From assembly GCA_014799465.1 (NCBI GenBank), contig JAAVHZ010000061.1, positions 1 through 49,943 of the forward strand: a stretch of 49,943 nucleotides of DNA, read 5' to 3'. The notes beneath the pieces are model-generated. The model worked only from the letters and a program-made list of their open reading frames with translations, was not told the DNA's origin and searched no databases. The first letter of the stretch is position 1; every line of letters starts with the position of its first letter. The DNA is from Lachnospiraceae bacterium (GTDB lineage Bacteria; Bacillota; Clostridia; Lachnospirales; Lachnospiraceae). Shown here one piece after another: positions 44,648 to 49,943 of this stretch. The translations under genes were made by a program, and so were the position numbers.

Positions 44648-47134
44648 ATGGATGAGAATATATTCGATAAAATTCATGAGGTTGACCTTAAGAAAACTAT
44701 GGAAAAATCTTATATCGATTATGCAATGAGTGTTATAGCTGCACGTGCACTTCCAGATGTAAGAGATGGACTTAAACCTGTACAAAGAAGAGTTCTTTTT
44801 TCAATGATAGAATTAAACAATGGTCCGGATAAGCCACATAGAAAATGTGCCCGTATCGTTGGTGATACAATGGGTAAATACCATCCGCATGGAGACAGTT
44901 CAATATATGGAGCACTTGTTAATCTTGCACAAGAATGGTCAACAAGATATCCGTTGGTGGATGGACATGGAAACTTTGGTTCGGTAGATGGTGACGGTGC
45001 GGCCGCAATGCGATATACCGAAGCAAGATTAAGCAAAATTTCTATGGAAATGTTAGCAGATATCAATAAGGATACTGTAGATTTCATACCAAACTTCGAT
45101 GAAACAGAAAAAGAACCGGTAGTATTACCATCAAGATATCCAAATCTTCTTGTAAATGGTACAAGCGGAATAGCGGTGGGAATGGCTACAAATATACCTC
45201 CTCATAATCTTACGGAGGTTATAAATGCTGTTATCAAAATAATAGATAACCATGTAAATGAAAATAGAGAAACTAATCTGGAAGAGATTCTTGAAATAGT
45301 AAAAGGACCTGATTTTCCAACAGGCGGTACTATAATCGGCACACATGGAATAGAAGAGGCATATAGAAGCGGACGTGGCAAGATAATAGTACGTGCGGTT
45401 ACTAATATTGAACCAATGGAAAATGGTAAAAACAGAATTGTGGTCACAGAACTTCCATATATGGTAAATAAAGCAAAATTAATTGAAAAGATAGCAGAGC
45501 TGGTAAAAGATAAAAGGATAGATGGAATTACCGATTTAAGAGATGAATCAGACAAAGAAGGTATGAGAATATCCATAGAGCTGAGAAGAGATGTTAATCC
45601 AAATATAGTATTAAATCATCTTTATAAGCATACCCAGCTTCAGGATACATTTGGAGTAATAATGCTTGCACTGGTAAATAATCAGCCAAGAGTATTAAAC
45701 CTGTATCAGATGCTTGATTTATATCTGGAGCATCAAAAGGATGTAGTTACCAGAAGAACAAAGTATGATTTAAATAAAGCAGAAGAAAGGGCACATATTT
45801 TAGAAGGATTAATGATAGCCCTTGACAATATAGATGAAGTTATTAAAATAATCAGAGGTTCAAAAAATACACAGGCAGCAAAAGAAGGACTTATAGAAAG
45901 ATTTTCGCTTACAGATGTTCAGGCACAGGCAATAGTAGACATGAGACTTCGTGCTTTAACAGGTCTGGAAAGAGAAAAATTAGAGAATGAATATAAAGAA
46001 TTAATGGCTAAGATAAAAGAATATAAAGCAATTTTAGCAGATGAAAATAAACTGTTAATAGTTATTAAAGAAGAGATAAAATTAATATTAGACAAATATG
46101 GTGATGACAGAAGGACATCCATAGGTTTTGATGAATATGATATATCTATGGAAGATTTAATTCCTGTAGAAAATACAGTTATTGCAAGGACAAGGCTGGG
46201 ATATATAAAGAGGATGACTGTAGATAACTTTAAGAGCCAGAACCGAGGAGGTAAAGGCATAAAAGGTATGCAGATTATAGAGAATGATTTTATTCAGGAT
46301 TTATTAATGACTACAACTCATCATTATATAATGTTCTTTACAAATATGGGAAAGGTATATAAGCTTAAAGCTTATGAAATACCGGAAGCAGGAAGAACAG
46401 CAAGAGGTACTGCAATAATAAATCTACTTCAATTACAACCTGAAGAAAAAATAACTGCAGTAATACCGATTAAAGAATTTAGTGAAGAAAAATATTTGTT
46501 TATGGCAACTAAAAACGGTATAGTAAAGAAAACATCTATTATGGAGTATGGTCATATCAGAAAGAAAGGTATACAGGCAATAAATCTAAGAGATGATGAC
46601 AGACTTATAGAAGTAAAAACTACCAATAATAAAAGAGATGTATTTCTTGTAACAAAGTTCGGACAGTGTATAAGATTTAACGAAAATGATGTTAGAGTAA
46701 CAGGACGTACATCAATGGGTGTAATAGGAATGAATCTTGAACCAAGGGATGAAGTAGTTGCAATGCAGCATAATACCCAGGGTAATTCATTACTGATAGT
46801 TACTGAAAATGGTATAGGTAAAAGAACATCAATAGAAGAATTCAGTTCACAGCACAGAGGTGGAAAAGGCGTTAAATGCTACAAAATCACAGAAAAAACC
46901 GGAAATGTTATCGGAATGAAGGCAGTAAATGATGACCACGAAATAATGCTGATAACAAATACAGGAACAATAATACAGATATGTGTTTCAGATATATCAG
47001 AATTAAGCAGGATAACATCAGGTGTAAAACTTATGAATATTACTAATGAAAATGAAAAAATAGTAAGCATAGCAAAAGTTAGAGAAAAGATACAAAATGA
47101 AAATGAAGAAGAAACAGATGATATAAAAGAATAA
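44648..47134 (+). CDS. gyrA: DNA gyrase subunit A
   Basis: An 828-residue subunit. The catalytic Tyr lies in AAAMRYTEARLSKI, with the quinolone region GKYHPHGDSSIYGALV before it. The C-terminal beta-pinwheel carries the GyrA-box QNRGGKGIKG, which marks gyrase rather than topoisomerase IV. The tail is acidic. It follows gyrB by 32 bp and ends at an intrinsic terminator. Confidence 0.98.
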   Translation: MDENIFDKIHEVDLKKTMEKSYIDYAMSVIAARALPDVRDGLKPVQRRVLFSMIELNNGPDKPHRKCARIVGDTMGKYHPHGDSSIYGALVNLAQEWSTRYPLVDGHGNFGSVDGDGAAAMRYTEARLSKISMEMLADINKDTVDFIPNFDETEKEPVVLPSRYPNLLVNGTSGIAVGMATNIPPHNLTEVINAVIKIIDNHVNENRETNLEEILEIVKGPDFPTGGTIIGTHGIEEAYRSGRGKIIVRAVTNIEPMENGKNRIVVTELPYMVNKAKLIEKIAELVKDKRIDGITDLRDESDKEGMRISIELRRDVNPNIVLNHLYKHTQLQDTFGVIMLALVNNQPRVLNLYQMLDLYLEHQKDVVTRRTKYDLNKAEERAHILEGLMIALDNIDEVIKIIRGSKNTQAAKEGLIERFSLTDVQAQAIVDMRLRALTGLEREKLENEYKELMAKIKEYKAILADENKLLIVIKEEIKLILDKYGDDRRTSIGFDEYDISMEDLIPVENTVIARTRLGYIKRMTVDNFKSQNRGGKGIKGMQIIENDFIQDLLMTTTHHYIMFFTNMGKVYKLKAYEIPEAGRTARGTAIINLLQLQPEEKITAVIPIKEFSEEKYLFMATKNGIVKKTSIMEYGHIRKKGIQAINLRDDDRLIEVKTTNNKRDVFLVTKFGQCIRFNENDVRVTGRTSMGVIGMNLEPRDEVVAMQHNTQGNSLLIVTENGIGKRTSIEEFSSQHRGGKGVKCYKITEKTGNVIGMKAVNDDHEIMLITNTGTIIQICVSDISELSRITSGVKLMNITNENEKIVSIAKVREKIQNENEEETDDIKE

Positions 47135-47135
47135 T

Positions 47136-47166
47136 AAAAAGGGTGTTTTTAAGCACCCTTTTTTGA
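47136..47166 (+). terminator. Intrinsic terminator after gyrA
   Basis: AAAAAGGGTG-TTTTTAAG-CACCCTTTTTT: a GC-containing stem followed by a T-run, right after the gyrA stop. Confidence 0.9.
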
Positions 47167-47193
47167 AATATTTAAGAAGGGACATATAGTATA

Positions 47194-48036
47194 ATGAGAG
47201 AAATAAGTGTTAATGATATAATAAAAAATGTAAGTGAAATGTGTATAGAAATTAATCATCATTTATCAGAAGATATGCAAAAAGCATATAAAAAAGCATA
47301 TGATAACGAAGATTCTGAAATAGGTAAGAAAATACTTTGTCAGTTACAGGAAAATATGAAAATAGCAGAAGAAGATATGATACCAATATGTCAGGATACA
47401 GGTATGGCTGTAATATTTGCGGATATAGGTCAGGAAGTACATATATCTGACGGAAATCTTACAAATGCAATAAATGAAGGAGTAAGAAAGGGGTATGTAG
47501 AAGGTTATCTCAGAAAATCAGTTGTAAAAGATCCTATAATCAGAGAAAATACAAATGATAATACTCCAGCAGTAATACATTATAATATAGTAGAAGGAGA
47601 TAAAATAACTATAACATTGGCACCAAAAGGATTTGGCAGTGAGAATATGAGTAAAGTGTATATGCTTAAACCTGCTGATGGAATAGATGGCGTTAAAAAT
47701 GCAATCTTATCTGCTGTTAAAGATGCAGGTCCAAATGCATGTCCTCCAATGGTAGTAGGTGTAGGAATAGGCGGAACTTTTGAAAAATGTGCATTACTTG
47801 CCAAAAAAGCATTAACCCGAAAAGTAGGAACTAATTCAGAAATTGAATATGTAAAGGAACTTGAACAAGAGATGCTAAAAAAAATAAATGAACTTAATAT
47901 CGGACCAGCCGGTCTTGGAGGAAAAAATACAGCATTTGCTGTAAATATAGAAACATTTCCTACACATATTGCAGGACTTCCGGTTGCCGTAAATATATGT
48001 TGTCATGTAAACAGGCATGTAACCAGAGAAATATAA
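47194..48036 (+). CDS. Fumarate hydratase class I, alpha (N-terminal) subunit
   Basis: A 280-residue iron-sulfur hydro-lyase subunit that interconverts fumarate and malate, or the related tartrate dehydratase reaction. The 4Fe-4S ligands are likely Cys in CQDTGMAVIF, NACPPMVVGVGIGG and NICCHVNRH. The split alpha/beta form is common in anaerobes. GAAGGG precedes the ATG by a somewhat long spacer. The beta subunit follows 18 bp later. Confidence 0.93.
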   Translation: MREISVNDIIKNVSEMCIEINHHLSEDMQKAYKKAYDNEDSEIGKKILCQLQENMKIAEEDMIPICQDTGMAVIFADIGQEVHISDGNLTNAINEGVRKGYVEGYLRKSVVKDPIIRENTNDNTPAVIHYNIVEGDKITITLAPKGFGSENMSKVYMLKPADGIDGVKNAILSAVKDAGPNACPPMVVGVGIGGTFEKCALLAKKALTRKVGTNSEIEYVKELEQEMLKKINELNIGPAGLGGKNTAFAVNIETFPTHIAGLPVAVNICCHVNRHVTREI

Positions 48037-48054
48037 ATAAAAAGAGAGGTAAAA

Positions 48055-48588
48055 ATGATGGATAGATATATAAATACACCATTAACAGAAGAAATAACAA
48101 AAGATTTACATGCTGGTGATTTTGTATATATAACAGGAATAATATATACGGCAAGAGATGCAGCACATAAAAGAATGGCAGAAACTTTAGAGAATAAAGG
48201 AAAACTTCCGATTAATATGAAGGATAATATAATATACTATATGGGACCATCACCGGCAAGAGAAGGAAGAGTAATAGGCTCAGCAGGGCCAACAACTGCC
48301 AGCCGTATGGATAAATATGCACCTAAACTTTTAGATTTGGGACTTAAAGGCATGATAGGAAAAGGAAAACGCAGTAATGAAGTAATAGAAGCAATAAAAA
48401 GAAATAATTCTGTTTATTTTGCTGCTATAGGAGGAGCAGGTGCACTTTTATCAAAGTCAATTAAGGATAGTAAGGTTATAGCTTATGATGACTTAGGAAC
48501 AGAAGCTATACGTGAACTGAAAGTAGAAAATTTTCCTGCAGTAGTAGTAATAGATAATCAGGGTAATAATTTATATGAAAGAGATTAG
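48055..48588 (+). CDS. Fumarate hydratase class I, beta (C-terminal) subunit
   Basis: A 177-residue partner of the alpha subunit. MDRYINTPLTEEITKDLHAG, YYMGPSPAREGRVIGSAGPT and SRMDKYAPKLLDLGLKGMIG are characteristic; KGKRSNEV follows. GAGAGG lies 5 bases before the ATG. With the alpha subunit it forms one active site. Confidence 0.94.
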   Translation: MMDRYINTPLTEEITKDLHAGDFVYITGIIYTARDAAHKRMAETLENKGKLPINMKDNIIYYMGPSPAREGRVIGSAGPTTASRMDKYAPKLLDLGLKGMIGKGKRSNEVIEAIKRNNSVYFAAIGGAGALLSKSIKDSKVIAYDDLGTEAIRELKVENFPAVVVIDNQGNNLYERD

Positions 48589-48594
48589 GAGAAA

Positions 48595-49302
48595 ATGGAG
48601 AGAATAATCTTACTTGTATTAAAGAAATTATATATTGTACCTTATTGGTACTATAAAATATGTAAATATTCAAAATCTGAAAAATATAGTGAAATAGCAA
48701 GATATAAACTCTTACGTAATATTGTAAAAAGCATAAATGAATCTGCAAATGTTATTGTAGAATGTGAGGGAATAGAAAATCTTCCTAAAGATACAGGGTA
48801 TGTAATATTTCCAAATCATCAAGGTTTATATGATGCACTAATATTGATAGAAACCAATGAAAGACCAATTACATTTGTGATGAAAAAAGAAGTAGAAAAT
48901 AATTTAGTTTTAAAAAGAATAGCATCATTGATAAAAGCACAATTGATAGACAGAAAAGATGTAAAACAGTCTATGAAAGTTATATTAGAAATGACAAAGG
49001 AAGTAAAACTCGGAAGAAATTTTGTAATATTTGCAGAAGGAACCAGAAGTAAAAAGCAGAATAATCTGTTAGATTTTAAGGGAGGAAGCTTTAAGAGCGC
49101 TACTAAGGCAAAAGCACCAATAGTCCCTGTCGCATTAGTAGATTCATATAAAGTGTTTGATAATCATTCTACAGAAAAAGTAAAAGTAAAGATATCTTAT
49201 TTAAAGCCATTATATTATGAAGAATATAAGGAAATGAAAACATCTGACATAGCAAGTGAGGTAAGAAAAAGAATAGAAAATAAAATTAAAGAAATATGTT
49301 GA
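48595..49302 (+). CDS. plsC: 1-acyl-sn-glycerol-3-phosphate acyltransferase family protein
   Basis: A 235-residue membrane-associated acyltransferase of phospholipid synthesis. Motif I NHQGLYDA (HX4D), motif III FAEGTRSKK, and the PIVPVALVDSY strand are in order. An N-terminal hydrophobic stretch could anchor it. It starts 6 bp after the fumarase beta stop and shares that transcript. The promoter of the next tRNA overlaps its stop codon. The exact acyl acceptor is inferred from the family. Confidence 0.9.
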   Translation: MERIILLVLKKLYIVPYWYYKICKYSKSEKYSEIARYKLLRNIVKSINESANVIVECEGIENLPKDTGYVIFPNHQGLYDALILIETNERPITFVMKKEVENNLVLKRIASLIKAQLIDRKDVKQSMKVILEMTKEVKLGRNFVIFAEGTRSKKQNNLLDFKGGSFKSATKAKAPIVPVALVDSYKVFDNHSTEKVKVKISYLKPLYYEEYKEMKTSDIASEVRKRIENKIKEIC

Positions 49303-49327
49303 CAAATAAAATGAAAATATGTATAAT
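49299..49327 (+). promoter_or_regulatory. Promoter of tRNA-Ser
   Basis: TTGACA (49299-49304), 17-bp spacer, TATAAT (49322-49327): a perfect consensus promoter, with the -35 box overlapping the plsC stop codon. Confidence 0.9.
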
Positions 49328-49374
49328 AATTTGTGCGTCACAATCAAATAGGAAATTTTAGTAATTCAGAATTT

Positions 49375-49462
49375 GGAGAAATACTCAAGAGGCTGAAGAG
49401 GCGCCCCTGCTAAGGGTGTAGGTCGTTCACGCGGCGCGAGGGTTCAAATCCCTCTTTCTCCG
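49375..49462 (+). tRNA. tRNA-Ser(GCT)
   Basis: 88 nt. Acceptor GGAGAAA/TTTCTCC with discriminator G; anticodon stem CGCCC/GGGTG with loop CTGCTAA, giving anticodon GCT (reads AGC and AGU). A long variable arm (GGTCGTTCACGCGGC region) is typical of tRNA-Ser. T-arm GAGGGTTCAAATCCCTC. CCA is not encoded; a T-rich stretch follows. Confidence 0.96.
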
Positions 49463-49506
49463 TTTTTCCTATTGATTATTTTTTTGAAAATTGTAGAAAA
49501 AAGTTG

Positions 49507-49535
49507 TTGACAGGATATGATGAATATGTTATTAT
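49507..49535 (+). promoter_or_regulatory. rRNA operon promoter P1
   Basis: TTGACA (49507-49512), 17-bp spacer, TATTAT (49530-49535). It is preceded by AT-rich DNA that could act as an UP element. Confidence 0.8.
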
Positions 49536-49587
49536 AATATTCGCCCTCTGAAAGAGAGGAAAAAAATAGAAAAAATAAAAAAAGTTG

Positions 49588-49616
49588 TTGACAAATACAA
49601 AACAGTATGTTAAACT
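49588..49616 (+). promoter_or_regulatory. rRNA operon promoter P2
   Basis: TTGACA (49588-49593), 17-bp spacer, TAAACT (49611-49616). Both rRNA promoters share the word AAAGTTGTTGACA. The leader that follows (to about 49865) carries two copies of AATATGAACATTGA and no gene. Confidence 0.75.
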
Positions 49617-49865
49617 ATAAAAGTTGCTGCTGACAAAACAACAACAAAGAAATATGAACATTGAAAACACGGTTATTAATGATAACGGTTTTTGATAGTC
49701 ATAAAATATGAACATTGATAACTGAACAGCGAAGAACCATCCCTGAAAATTCAAAAAAGAATTTCAGAGAACAAAAACCTGAAAACAGTAAAGAAGTTAT
49801 TGGATAACCAAGTTATCTGATAATGAAAAGGAAACAAAATAGCTAACGTTATTTTGAGCAAAACA

Positions 49866-49943
<78 letters not shown>

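Noticed and set aside
49540-49700. Coding sequence between tRNA-Ser and 16S
   Set aside because: The open frame on the minus strand is antisense to rRNA promoters and leader and is low-complexity.

Overview
This low-GC window comes from the chromosomal origin region of a Firmicute, most likely a Lachnospiraceae member of the Lachnospira / [Eubacterium] eligens type. The evidence is the gene order rpmH-oriC-dnaA-dnaN-S4 protein-recF-gyrB-gyrA, the 16S rRNA 5' end at the right edge, a DUF3881-like gene and the Clostridia-type I-B CRISPR repeat. The genus is an inference.

Layout. 1-1488: the leader-distal end of a CRISPR array (22 clear repeats plus a decayed one), followed by a stretch with no G on the + strand that looks like a Rho-dependent terminator. 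1734-4174: AI-2E transporter, thioredoxin, an untracked 45-codon ORF and trmB. 4341-13034: a complete nine-gene V/A-type ATPase operon (G/H, C, I, K, F, E, A, B, D). 13202-16335: D,D-carboxypeptidase, a tyrosine-recombinase-like protein lacking catalytic residues, and a DEDDh exonuclease. 16479-22468: an accessory zone with two toxin-antitoxin modules (one toxin frameshifted), a frameshifted alkylsulfatase, a decayed ORF6N gene, an unknown membrane protein, and one intact plus two relic copies of a tRNA-Arg 3' end. These relics look like scars of repeated integration. 22533-37826: DUF3881 protein, birA, DUF4446 protein, parB, parA, two parS sites, a candidate structured RNA, and the conserved leftward block rsmG-mnmG-mnmE-jag-yidC-yidD-rnpA-rpmH, interrupted by a small lineage-specific cluster. 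37960-38254: oriC with seven perfect DnaA boxes. 38456-49302: dnaA, dnaN, S4 protein, recF, gyrB, gyrA, two-subunit fumarase and an acyltransferase. 49375-49943: tRNA-Ser, tandem rRNA promoters and the first bases of 16S rRNA.

The most unusual signal is a roughly 113-bp double-hairpin element present three times (8128, 32899, 42518). Each copy lies between two genes of one operon, begins at or just after the upstream stop codon, and points in the direction of transcription; in recF it supplies the last codons. Other non-standard signals are a compact three-stem RNA candidate beside parS (27470-27584), a 48-bp tandem repeat with compensatory changes whose partial third unit supplies a promoter -35 box, and the G-free segment after the CRISPR array.

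All calls rest on reading the sequence and recalled family knowledge. No database search or folding program was run.
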